A program made the position numbers and the translations under genes. This document shows positions 23,011-33,706 of a stretch of 64,000 nucleotides of DNA, piece by piece. The first letter of the stretch is position 1; every line of letters begins with the position of its first letter. The notes below the pieces were generated by a model. It was not told the origin of the DNA. It ran no database searches and saw nothing but the letters and a program-made list of their open reading frames with translations. The DNA is from Suillus spraguei (lineage: Eukaryota; Basidiomycota; Agaricomycetes; Boletales; Suillaceae): assembly GCA_016800925.1 (NCBI GenBank), contig JABCPU010000134.1, positions 62,001-126,000 on the forward strand, written 5' to 3'.

Positions 23011-24622
23011 GGCCTAGGGAATACTAATTTTACATGATATACATTTTTGCGAGTTTCTGTCACATACCATATTTCACACCCCATCTCCACTATGATCTCT
23101 GGCCCTGATCTCCATATTTCCGGACCTCTGGACCTCCACAGCTAGCCTGCCAACCCTAAATTTGGGATTTGGGTCTCAGGTCTTGGTACTCAACACTCGG
23201 TGAACTGTGTAAGGAAATAGAAATTGTACATGATACAGATGTTTGCGAGTTTTGAAATTTCAAGTTTTGGGTCTCGGGCTTCAGCACTCAGCACTTCATA
23301 CATTGCCAGGAATTCAGGATTTGGGTCTCAGGTCTTGTTACTTGACAATTGGTGAACTGTGTAAGGAAATAGAAAATTTACATGATATACATTTTGTGAG
23401 TTTCAAGTTTTAAATGTGTGGATCAAATTCCTTTTATTGTCTCACATTTTTCTGAGTCCCGAGTGCAGAATCACGAGTGCCAAACCTCGAAATTGTGGAC
23501 TACCAGATGTCAGAGTTCGGGGTTCAGCACTAAAAATGTGTGGGTCAAAGTCTTTTTATTGCCTCACATTGATTCACACATTTTGAGTGCCGAACCCTGA
23601 ACCCTGGCACCTGGCACTCAGGACTCGACACAAAATGTAAAGAATTTAAAACCTATCTGTTGAGTCACCTTGTGCCGGGTGCCGGGTAACAATGTGAAAC
23701 ATATCAATCCATACATCTTAAGTGCCAAACCCCAAACCCCAAACCCGGGACTCGGGACTCATCACCATGTGAAAAATATTGATCTACATATTTTAAGTGC
23801 TGAACCCCAACCCCTGGCACCCGGGACTTAGAACAATGTGAGGCAATACAGAGATATTGATTCACACATATTGAGTGCCGAACCCCGAACTCTGGCACCC
23901 GGCACTCAGGACTCGGGCCTTGGGACTCATAACAATGTGAAAGATATCAATGCACATATTTAGACACCAAACCCTGAACTCTGGCACCCAGCAGTCGGGA
24001 ATCGGGACTCAGCCCTCATAACAATGTGAGAGATATTGATCCACATATTTTAACACCGAACCCCGAACCCCAGCACCTGGGAGTTAGAACAATGTGAGGC
24101 AATCCAAAGATATTGATTTACACATGTTGAGTGCCGAACCCCAAACTCTGGCACCCGGCACTCAGGGATCAGGATTCGGGACTCATAACAATGTGAAAGA
24201 TATCGATCCACATATTTTATGTGCTGAACCCTGAACTCCAGCACCCGGGAGTTAGAACAATGTGAGGCAAAACACAGATGTTGATTTACACATGTTGAGT
24301 GCCAAACCCTGAACTCCGGCACCCGGCACTCGGGACTCAGGCCTTGGAACTTATAACAATGTGAAAGATGTCGATGCACATATTCTATCACCGAACCCCA
24401 AACCCCGGCACCCGGGAGTTAGAAATATGTGAGGCAATACAAAGATATTGATTTACACGTGTGGAGTGCTGAACCCCGAACTTCGGCACCTGGCAGTTGG
24501 GAATCTGGACTCAGGACTCATAACCATGTGAAAGATATTGATCCACATATTTAACCACCCAACCCCGAACCCCAGCACCCGGGAGTGAGAACAATGTGAG
24601 TCAATACAAAGATATTGATGTA
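23011..24622. repeat. Satellite B, left field
   Basis: Repeats built from the words CCGAACCCCGAACTCCGGCAC, GGCACTCGGGACTC, AACAATGTGAGGCAATA and GATATTGATTTACACATGTTGAGTG. Units are roughly 100-190 bp and alternate between two variants (AATGTGAAAGATATCGATCC and AATGTGAGGCAATACAAAG). It is non-coding. Confidence 0.88.
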
Positions 24623-26227
24623 CAGTGGCTCAAAAAACTGTCCGCATGTTTTGACATTTTTCACTATCTATGATATTGTGTGAGAATGAACAAATTCCTC
24701 AAGGACATACTTATACCACATTGTAGTATGGCTTCAGGGCTTTTATTTGAGCCCTACACCGCGGGAATCGGCGGAGATATGGTGGAGATATAAGGCTTAT
24801 AAAATGATGACTCATGTGGACAGTTTTTTGAGTGTATATTAAAACTATATAAATCATTATTTATGACACCATAAAAATCATGCCACTATTATATAAATTA
24901 TAAAGTGGTGTCATTATGTTATTTTATGACTATATCTAACTATATAAACCAGAATATCTCATGTACCATAGTCATAATCACCATGAAAGCCATCTCCTCT
25001 GCTCAAAGAGATAATATCCTCTCTCTGTCTTATGCTGGCCTCTCTGCTCGCCAAATTTCCTCTAGAACTGGAGTATGCAAGTCCACTGTGGCCAAGTTCA
25101 TCAAAGAAAGCCACCCAGACAAGGAAAACTCTTGTGGAGGATGTCCATCCAAGCTTACCTCTACTGACAAAAGGGCTATTATCCAACATATCACTACAGG
25201 AAAGGCTGATAATGCTGTCCAAGCCACCCATTATATCAATTCCACCATCACTACCCCTGTCTCTTCACAAACTGTGAGGAATGTTCTCAAGGCAGCTCAT
25301 CTCAAGGCAGTAACAAAGAAGAAAAAGCCTCTTCTCTCCATCAAACATAGGCAGAGAAGACTAGCCTTTGCCTTAGCTCATCAACACTGGACTGTAGAGG
25401 ACTGGAAGCGTGTTATATGGTCAGATGAGACCAAAATCAATAGGATTGGGTCAGATGGGAAGGTGTATGTATGGAAAAAGAAGGGAGATGGCCTAACAGA
25501 CAGAGAGGTTGGAGAGAAGAGGCTTTTTCTTCTTTGTTACTGCCTTGAGATGAGCTGCCTTGAGAACATTCCTCACAGTTTGTGAAGAGACAGGGGTAGT
25601 GATGGTGGAATTGATATAATGGGTGGCTTGGACAGCATTATCAGCCTTTCCTGTAGTGATATGTTGGATAATAGCCCTTTTGTCAGTAGAGGTAAGCTTG
25701 GATGGACATCCTCCACAAGAGTTTTCCTTGTCTGGGTGGCTTTCTTTGATGAACTTGGCCACAGTGGACTTGCATACTCCAGTTCTAGAGGAAATTTGGC
25801 GAGCAGAGAGGCCAGCATAAGACAGAGAGAGGATATTATCTCTTTGAGCAGAGGAGATGGCTTTCATGGTGATTATGACTATGGTACATGAGATATTCTG
25901 GTTTATATAGTTAGATATAGTCATAAAATAACATAATGACACCACTTTATAATTTATATAATAGTGGCATGATTTTTATGGTGTCATAAATAATGATTTA
26001 TATAGTTTTAATATACACTCAAAAAACTGTCCACATGAGTCATCATTTTATAAGCCTTATATCTCCACCATATCTCCGCCGATTCCCACGGTGTAGGGCT
26101 CAAATAAAAGCCATGAAGCCATACTACAATGTGGTATAAGTATGTCCTTGAGGAATTTGTTCATTCTCACACAATATCATAGATAGTGAAAAATGTCAAA
26201 ACATGCGGACAGTTTTTTGAGCCACTG
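24623..26227. mobile_element. Mariner copy A: fold-back Tc1/mariner element
   Basis: Flanked by TA (24621-24622, 26228-26229) in satellite B. The left part (24623 to about 25510) is the first half of the mariner. From about 25511 the sequence is the near-perfect reverse complement of the first 717 bp. Both ends are therefore the same 5' terminus, and a loop of about 170 bp separates the arms. The transposase frame (ATG 24983) runs about 176 codons, through the HTH domain and the first catalytic Asp (WSDETK), then reads into the inverted arm. It carries CGG-to-TGT-type change GCPS in place of GRPS. It cannot encode an active enzyme. Confidence 0.92.
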
Positions 26228-26229
26228 TA

Positions 26230-28555
26230 CACATGTTGAATGCCGAACCCCGAACTCCGGCACCCGACACTCGGGACTCGGGACTTGATACTCATAACAA
26301 TGAGACAGATATCGATCCACATATTTTAACACCGAACCCCGAACACCGCCACCCGTGAGTTAGAACCATGTGAGGCAATACAAAGTTGAGTCCCGAATTA
26401 TGATCACTGAGTGCCGGGTTACCATGTGAGGCAATACAAAGATATTGATTTACACATGTTGAGTGCTGAACCCCGCACTCCGGCACCTGGGAGTTAGCAC
26501 AATGTGAGGCAATACCATGATATTGATTTACACATGTTGAGTGCCGAACCCCAAGTGCCGGAGCTCAGGGTTTGGCAGTCAAAACAATGTGAGGCAATAC
26601 CATAATATTGATTTACACATGTTGAGTGCCGAACCCCGAGTGCCGGAGCTCGGGGTTCGGCAGTCAAAACAATGTGAAAGACCTCGATCCACATATTTTA
26701 TGTGCCGAACCCCGAACTCCGGCACTCGGGACTTCCAAGCTCCAGCACCCGGGAGTTAGCACAATGTGAGGCAATACCATGATATTGATTTACACAAGTT
26801 GAGTGCCAATCCCCGAGTGCTGAGTCCCGAGTGCCGGAGTTCGGGGTTCGGCACATAAAATATGTGGATCGAGGTCTTTCACATTGTTTTGACTGCCGAA
26901 CCCCGAGCTCCGGCACTCGGGGTTCGGCACTCAACATGTGTAAATCAATATTATGGTATTGCCTCACATTGTGCTAACTCCCAGGTGCCGGAGCTCGGAA
27001 GTCCGAGTCCCGAGTGCCGGCGCTCGGGGTTCGGCAGTCACAACAATGTGAAAGACCTCGATCCACATATTTTATGTGCCGAACCCCGAACTCCGGCACT
27101 CGGGACTCAGGACTTCCGAGCTCCGGCACCCGGGAGTTAGCACAATGTGAGGCAATACCATAATATTGATTTACACATGTTGAGTGCCGAACCCCGAGCT
27201 CCGGCACCTGGCACTCGGGGATCGGCACTCAACTTGTGTAAATCAATATCATGGTATTGCCTCACATTGTGCTAACTCCCGGGTGCCGGAGCTTGGAAGT
27301 CCCGAGTCCTGAGTGCTGGAGTTCGGGGTTCAGCACATAAAATATGTGGATTGAGGTCTTTCACATTGTTTTGACTGCCGAACCCTGAGCTCCGGCACTC
27401 GGGGTTTGGCACTCAACATGTGTAAATCAATATCATGGTATTGCCTCACATTGTGCTAATTCCCGGGTGCCGGAGCTCGGGGTTCAGCACTCAACATGTG
27501 TAAATCAATATCATGGTATTGCCTCACATTGTGCTAACTCCCAGGTGCCGGAGCTCGGGGTTCGGCACTCAAAACAATGTGAAAGACCTCAATCCACATA
27601 TTTTATGTGCCGAACCCCGAACTCCGGCACCCGGCAATCGGGACTCGGGACTTGGTACTCATAACAATGTGAATGATATCGATCCACATATTTTAACACC
27701 GAACCCCAAACCCCGCCACCTGCGAGTTACAACTATGTGAGGCAATACAAAGATATTGATTTACACATGTTGAGTGCCGAACCCCGAGTGCCGGAGCTCG
27801 GGGTTCGGCAGTCAAAACAATGTGAAAGACCTCAATCCACATATTTTATGTGCCAAACCCCGAACTCCGGCACCCGGCACTCGGGACTTGGGACTTGGTA
27901 CTCATAATGTGAAAGATCTTGATCAACATATTGTCAGTGCTGAACCCTGAACCCCGGCACCCAGCACTCGGGACTCGGGACTCGGGACTCGGGACTCAGA
28001 ACAATGTGAGGCAATAGACACCTATTGATCCACACATTCTAAGTGCCGAACTCCGAACTCCGAAATCTGGTAGTCTACTATTTAGGGGTTCACAGTTCGG
28101 TACTCGGGCTTTTGCACTTGAGACCAAAAACAATGTTAGGCAATAAAATGACTTTGATCCACACATTTTTGGTAGATATCTTTTTTATCTCAAATCTTGA
28201 ATCTCGAGTGCCGAACCCCGAATCCCGAAATCTGGTAGTCTACAATTTCGGGGTCCGGTCCTCGGGACTCAGACACATGTCAGGCAACAACAAAACTTTG
28301 ATCCACACATTTTTGGTAGATGTCTGTTTTGTCTTGAATCTCGAGTTTCTAGTTTCTAGTTTCGGTACTCTGCACCCGCACCCGGCACTCGGCACTAGAT
28401 GACTCCACACATGGACTTTAAATCTTTCACCTTGTGTGTTGTGTTTCAGGTGTCCGGGTATCCGGAATTCAGGAAATCTCTAGTTTGAATCTCCAGTTTC
28501 GAGTTCCTGGATTTGGGACTTGGCACCCGGCACCCGGCACCTCAATTATCGATGA
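26230..28555. repeat. Satellite B, right field, with hairpin palindromes
   Basis: Continuation of the repeat interrupted by mariner A. Between about 26530 and 27850 many units contain near-perfect palindromes such as CCGAACCCCGAG...CTCGGGGTTCGG, and whole units switch orientation (26862-27140 is largely the inverse of nearby units). Frames of 60-120 codons here are repeat artefacts. Confidence 0.88.
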
Positions 28556-28689
28556 ATGTCAGACATGATGAATTCAGGTTTTCGTGCTTCAGGGTTTAGA
28601 TTTTGGTGGTCGATGGTAGGTATATGCACTCATAGGGTGCATGTATCCTATGTGTTTGATTCTCTGGTGGCTACATCAGCTGTACGTCT

Positions 28690-29264
28690 TTATGATACAT
28701 ATCTAGGCCCACCCGTATATGTAATATATTTTACCTCGGCCCACCCGTCTATGCAATAAATATTTTACTGCACCCTCGGCCCACCCATCTATGTAATACA
28801 CCCCACGTCAGCCTACCCGTATATGTAATATTCTCTCCCCTCGGCCCACCCGTATATGTAATATTCTCTCACCTCGGCCCACCCGTATATGTAATATTCT
28901 CTTACCTCGGCCCACCCGTCTATGCAATAATATTTGCCTTGCATCTCTCTTCAGCCCAGCTGTCTATAATATCCTACTCTACATACTACCCAGATGGGCC
29001 CACCCATCTCTGTCGGGGATGATATCCCCCTGGCCCATCTGTCAACATCAGAAATCATGTTTCCCTCGGCCCACCCGTCTCTCCCACAAATACAAGTCTC
29101 CCGGCCCACCCGTCTCCATCAGAAATAATTTTCCCCCCGGCCCATCCGTCAACATCGAGGATATACATAACCTCGGCCCATGGTCCGCTGGCCCGTCTTT
29201 GACGGGATATTATGTGGGTCGGGTGACCCGTATAGTACGGAGTTTGTCACTGAAGGGGCTCGTG
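28690..29264 (-). repeat. Right subterminal array
   Basis: Inverse of the left array: CCTCGGCCCACCCGT cores with TATATGTAATATT spacers, about 12 units. It ends CCATGGTCCGCTGGCCCGTC...GTTTGTCACTGAAGGGGCTCGTG-type terminus, matching CGGGCCAGCGGACCATGG on the left. Confidence 0.75.
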
Positions 29265-29268
29265 ATAT

Positions 29269-30097
29269 TGCAATCGAAGGGTTGTGTGGTGCGTTACCCA
29301 GGAAGCCTTGAGATACAAGGGCCTCAACAGGAGATATGGTATCCTCGCCTCAAGGAATTGTAGCGCATGTGTCCACCGTGAATATGTCGACGATGTGGAT
29401 AGTGAAGGACAACTCTGGGGCAGTGGGACACTGTGGTTGGAGAGAAATGCCACATGGTAATGATTTCCACATAAGATAGGTGTTCATGAGTGTTGGAATC
29501 AATGGTGCCCAGTTGGCATGGATAGATTGAAGCCAATGTCGCCATGTACGGCCATCATGGTGCTTGCAATAACCCCATCTGAGAATGTTTAGAATGATGT
29601 TAAGCATGAAAAAAAGAACAAACTTACAGGTGATCAACAAAGTCGCAGATGGCATGTGTAATTGTCTCGTCATGGTTCATATTCTCAGGAAGTGGCTCAA
29701 TCTCTGTGTCTCCATAGTCCACCCATGCTGCGTCATCATCAGCACGTTCAGCTGGTTTCCCACACATGTCATTGAGCACATTGATAGTCTCATTCGAGAG
29801 GCCTAGGTTCTATCAGTATGTAGCAGTAAATAAAATAATGAGAGATGCACCCACAATTTCCAGTTGATAACAAGCTTGGGCAGTAGCAGCTGCCTTACTG
29901 ACAGCTGCTTGTGAGAGAGTTTGCTGTTGTGCTGCCTTAGTCCTATCACCAACTGTAACAATCCGAACTTTCCGAGATAGGCCTCTAGTTCTGGGAGGAG
30001 TCATGGGAGTGAGGGAAAGAGAGGCGGAGAACATAATGTACTTACCTCCAGGTTTAAGTGACTGTGGGCCATTTAGCGGCGCAGTAGGTAGAGCCAA
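29269..30097 (-). pseudogene. KDZ transposase, N-terminal part
   Basis: Starts at ATG 30097 (or in-frame ATG 30034, preceded by GTAAGT, which could be a donor). TPMTPPRTRGLSRKVRIVT is a typical KDZ N-terminus. Introns at about 29867-29823 and 29631-29583 separate this from an acidic NLGLSNETINVLND exon. The last exon has HWLQSIHANWAPLIPTLMN and ALVSQGFLGNAPHNPSIAIS, the region just before the catalytic half in this family. A TGA at 29350-29352 (IP-stop-GED) probably replaces CGA. The exon is cut at 29269 by the 11-kb insertion. Confidence 0.8.
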
Positions 30098-30165
30098 TGC
30101 AGCGTGTTTGACATAAAAGATGATCTAGATCATTGTGGGGAAATTTGGTGAAGAAATAAGCGAGA

Positions 30166-30473
30166 TACTTGGGCTCAACATTGAGGACAGTGAGCACAAA
30201 GGTTTCGGATGTTGCTGACAATGTGTGGTTAGGGAAAGGCATGGTCTTTCCTAGTTTGGTATGTTTGTGCTGGTTACTTGTTGGGGGTGGTGGACATTGC
30301 CGAGGGACTTGGAAGTATTTCTCGAAGTTGTAGATATCCAGCATTATTGAGCTATTTATTGGCAGTGTAGGGGACTCAAATAATCTATTCTAATTAGAAT
30401 GGTGTACCCCTGGGAGTTTGGCATTCTAAATAAGCTATGATTATGTGAGGTTGAGGTGCCGATTAGAATATCA
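30166..30473 (-). repeat. Right terminal inverted repeat of the KDZ element
   Basis: Inverse of 12057-12363. On the minus strand the frame MLDIYNFEKYFQ starts at 30344 and runs into the element. The outer end is GGTGCCGATTAGAAT. This repeat is also the likely promoter region of the minus-strand transposase. Confidence 0.8.
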
Positions 30474-30539
30474 TATCATATATTTGACTGTTGAAACAAA
30501 GAAACTACCGCTGGCCTAAGTATAAGTGCAACAATAATC

Positions 30540-31345
30540 CTACTGAAGGTGCGAGTGAGATGTTCGACCCAAGAGGTCTGCAATAGAAGCAATTCCTTCT
30601 AAGTTAGTGCAAAGGAATCAAGAAAGTACTAATAAGGCAACAAAGATTCCGACTTCCAAGGTTAGCGGCAGTAACAGTATATCGGCAGTACTAGTGCGAT
30701 GTCAGCGGTACTTGCGCAGTAAGGATAGCTGTAGCGGTTAGCTAGTGAGAGCAAGAACAAAAGTGACTTCTGCGAAACAAACATAGTACTACTACCCGTG
30801 GTGCGGTAGCAGTAGCAGCAGTTCTGTATGAGCGAGAAAGTTGATGAGAGAGGTAGCAACCCAGCGAGATCACTGGCCATGGTCCTGTTACAAGTAGCGA
30901 AGTCGAAAGTTGCACGGTACTTTGAGCGGTAAAGTTACCGGCAGTTAAATAAATGAGCAAGATTTGAATGGAGAAAGGTTCAAAGGCAAATAGATTGAGA
31001 CTAGTGAGCATTCTGATACTAAGTCCAAGTGAAGGGATGTAATGGGAAGTAACGGTAACTGTATGTATGTTGAGTCTTTTTAACATATTCGAGTGCATAT
31101 GAGATTATTAGGTGAGTCTAGTAGCAAGAAAAAAAATAAACAGGGTATTAACTAAGAGGCGCACAGTGTGTAGTGGCCCCTTGAGATGCAAGGTAAATCA
31201 TGCCATAGATTTAGTAATGGCAGAAGCAAAGTAACTATGCACCAATGGATCTAGATGGATTTGGACGGGACATGAGGGCATCAGTGCAAGGATCCAGTAA
31301 GGGTTTGTGGCAGAAGTATGGTTCTGCCTTAGCGGAGTGAAAAGG
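30540..31345. repeat. Weathered LTR2-like remnant
   Basis: Carries LTR2 features in order: AGCGGTA-type repeats, GCAGTAAC words, then ATGCACCAATGGATC and GGGCATCAGTGC matching the 51.2-51.4 kb LTR2. It is strongly diverged, without clear ends. No gene is seen. Confidence 0.5.
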
Positions 31346-31350
31346 CTATA

Positions 31351-32091
31351 TGTTAAGACCATACTCAAAGGTAGAGAGATCCGAAGGGCTTTGGCCTCAG
31401 TTCATGCACTGTGCCCCTTTCCCGAGTAATGCCCCTTATTTCAGGGAGAAGTTATATGTCTGAAGATCCAGAAGGAGTTGCATGACGGATCTGGATGTCC
31501 GAAGGTATCGGATATGATATGTCCAAAGATTAAGACTAGCTTTGGAATGAATTCCTAACTAGAAACTAACAGAGATAGACTATCCAAAGATAGAGTCAAA
31601 GATATAGACTATAGGATTCAATCCCAAGTCTTGGAAGATGACTTAGAGCAGAAAGTGGCTTAAGTCCGGAGGAAGCAGAATGAGCAGAATCTAAGATGAT
31701 ATTCGAACTAAGGTTCTACGGAGATCTACAAGTGGTTTATATATGGTAAGTATCTAAGACGGATAATCAATAAGTCCGGGACCGAGGGCTATGTATGAAG
31801 TGTAACGGAAGTCTATTAGTTAATGCGCAGTGGATCAGTAAACATGAATTGGAAATGAAACACAGGTAACGGATCAGTGGCACAGGAAGGAATTATACAC
31901 AGCTGGAGTACCGGAAACAGGATGAGCGACGAAAGGAGATAGATGCAGATATACACAAGGGAGATAGAGTGCGAGAAGTGAGCACATTCAGATGAGCGAT
32001 ACGGACAGGATCTGTGGACCAGATGGAAATAGAATTGATCGGATCTGATCGGATATGGTTGGATCTGAGATCAGAAGTATGGTATATGACA
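31351..32091 (+). repeat. Solo LTR1 with TSD CTATA
   Basis: 741 bp from TGTTAAGACC to GGTATATGACA, with perfect direct repeats CTATA at 31346-31350 and 32092-32096. No internal region is attached. Confidence 0.92.
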
Positions 32092-32096
32092 CTATA

Positions 32097-32474
32097 TACT
32101 TGCGATAAGGGAATTCTTCGGTTGCCGCCACAGACGGTAACAAGATGCTTGTCAAAAATGGGGGTTTGACGGTCAGTGTGACTTTGCTCGCTACACTGTA
32201 TTAGGCAGGTGTGCCATGATGCTGCTGTTCACACAGCAGTGGTTTCGGAGTTTTTCACTACTATCACTGGGTAATCTGCAACATTCATGTAATATGCAAA
32301 ATGTTCAAAACACCTCAATGCACTGCTCAACTCACTTCAAAAAAATTCATGCATATGTAGACTACTTATATATGATGTACTGTCCAAGTAGAATGAAAAT
32401 TTCTTGCATGTTGCACCTGCGAGAGATGAAATAGTGGTAATTTGTAACCATGCAGGAACATAAATTATCCAGAT
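32097..32474. other. Unassigned spacer
   Basis: About 380 bp without a recognisable gene. TACCGCAAC/GTTGCCGCC-like words suggest old LTR sequence but do not allow a family call. Confidence 0.4.
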
Positions 32475-33669
32475 TGTTACAAACTGGGGTGGCATCACCA
32501 GTGACAGTGAAAAGACACAGGTGGTCTGCTGGGAAGTTCTACCACATTTGATAGAGAATGAGGACAAGGTTCCATCTAAGAGTCGTGACTCAAAGATAAT
32601 TGAGAATAGAGACTAAGGCTAAGGAGTGCTTAGACTTAGAGACGATTCAGACGACTTAGGTTGGAGGCCTAAGTAAAGGATATTCCAGGTAAAACTCAGT
32701 AAGATTAAAGTAAAGTATACAGGTGTAGTACAACATGCTTAAATAAGCCAATATGTGCGCACAGACCAAGAGAGACAAGAGAATGTAACTGCGTATCCTA
32801 AAGAGGAAGGTGTCATATACCATACTTCTGATCTCAGATCTGATTGGTCCTACTTCGGTCCGGTCCACAGATCCTGTCCAGATCACCCATCCGAAAGTGC
32901 CCACTTCTCGCACTCTAACTCCCTTGTGGATATCTGTGTCTATCCCCTTTCATCATTCCTCCTGTTTCTGGTATTCCGGCTGTGTATATTTCCATGCTGT
33001 TTCACTGATCCATTACCTGTGTTTCATTTCCGACTCGTGCTTACTGATCCGCTGTGCATTAACTAATAGACTTCCATTATACATCATACATAGCCCTCGG
33101 TCCTGGACTTGATGATTATCCATGCTAGATACTTACAGTATATAAACCACTTGTAGATCTCCGTAGAACCTTAGTTCGAATATCATCTTAGATTCTGCTC
33201 ATCCTTTCCTCTGGGCTTGAGTTACTTTCTGCTCTAGTCATCTTCTGAGACTTGGGATTGATTCCTTTAGTCTATATCTCTGACTCTATCTTCGGATAGT
33301 CTACCTCTGTTAGTTTCTAGTTAGGAACTCGTTCCGAGACTAGCCTTAATCCTCGTTCCATCTCTATGCTCCGGATAACCTTTGGACATATCATATCCAA
33401 TACCTTCGGACATCTGGATCCGTCATGCAACTCCTTCCAGATCTTCGGACATATACCTACCCTCTGAAATAAGGGGCATTACTCGGGAAAGGGGCATAGT
33501 GCATGAACTGAGGCCAAAAGCCCTTCGGATCTTTCACCCTTTGAGTACAGTCTTAACAGAAGGCAACTGTAGTACAGACACATTGAGTGTATGAGTCATG
33601 AGATGTATCACATGATATACAAGGTCAAGGTGGAAGGGAAAATGAATAGGGGCACATATGATTGTAACA
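32475..33669 (-). repeat. LTR3, 3' LTR of Gypsy-minus, with nested LTR1
   Basis: The LTR3 sequence (TGTTACAAACTGGGG ... TGTAACA as read on plus) is about 447 bp once the LTR1 at 32811-33558 is removed. Read on minus it starts TGTTACAATCATATG, right after a polypurine tract AAAATGGGGGTAA (33670-33682). That places it as the 3' LTR of the minus-strand gypsy body at 33.7-37.65 kb. Confidence 0.85.
32811..33558 (-). repeat. Solo LTR1 inserted in LTR3, TSD GAAGG
   Basis: Begins TGTCATATACC and ends GTCTTAACA, the inverse of 31351-32091. GAAGG flanks it at 32806-32810 and 33559-33563. The uninterrupted LTR3 near 39590 reads straight across this point (GGAAGGCAACT), confirming the insertion. Confidence 0.93.
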
Positions 33670-33706
33670 TTACCCCCATTTTATGCATGGAGTCACTGAC
33701 TACATT

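Larger units (their letters stand above)
18256..29264. mobile_element. 11-kb non-coding element inserted in the KDZ transposase
   Basis: The element begins CACATATTACAGTGA and ends TCACTGAAGGGGCTCGTG. The termini are imperfect inverted repeats that continue inward for about 500 bp as tandem arrays (GGGTGGGCCGAG motif). ATAT duplications flank it. Inside are LTR4 pieces in opposite orientation, two satellite fields, a 1.2-kb inverted-repeat element and a fold-back mariner. No transposase or other gene is recognisable, so it must be non-autonomous if mobile. CAC...GTG ends with subterminal arrays recall CACTA/EnSpm, but a 4-bp duplication is unusual for that group. Classification is left open. 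Confidence 0.75.
12057..30473 (-). mobile_element. KDZ-class DNA transposon, 18.4 kb with an 11-kb insertion
   Basis: Bounded by about 300-bp inverted repeats. It encodes a KDZ (Kyakuja-Dileera-Zisupton) transposase on minus, split into 30097-29269 and 18251-15786 by a foreign insertion. Two further minus-strand genes follow at 15555-14428 and 14177-12558. Without the insertion the element would be about 7.4 kb. All three genes carry stops or frame problems, so it is a fossil. KDZ elements are a recognised, strongly expanded class in Agaricomycetes; in some lineages they carry TET/JBP dioxygenase genes, but I see none here. Confidence 0.85.

Noticed and set aside
25493..25945. Second transposase gene on minus in mariner A
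   Set aside because: It is the inverted arm of the fold-back element, a copy of the N-terminal frame without a catalytic domain.
26292..27740. Cys/Ser/Arg-rich repeated peptides in satellite B resembling a secreted repeat protein
   Set aside because: They occur in both orientations of palindromic units and have no stable start or stop context.
23011..28555. CRISPR-like repeat/spacer array
   Set aside because: Eukaryotic satellite; repeats are degenerate, variable in length and orientation, with no cas genes.
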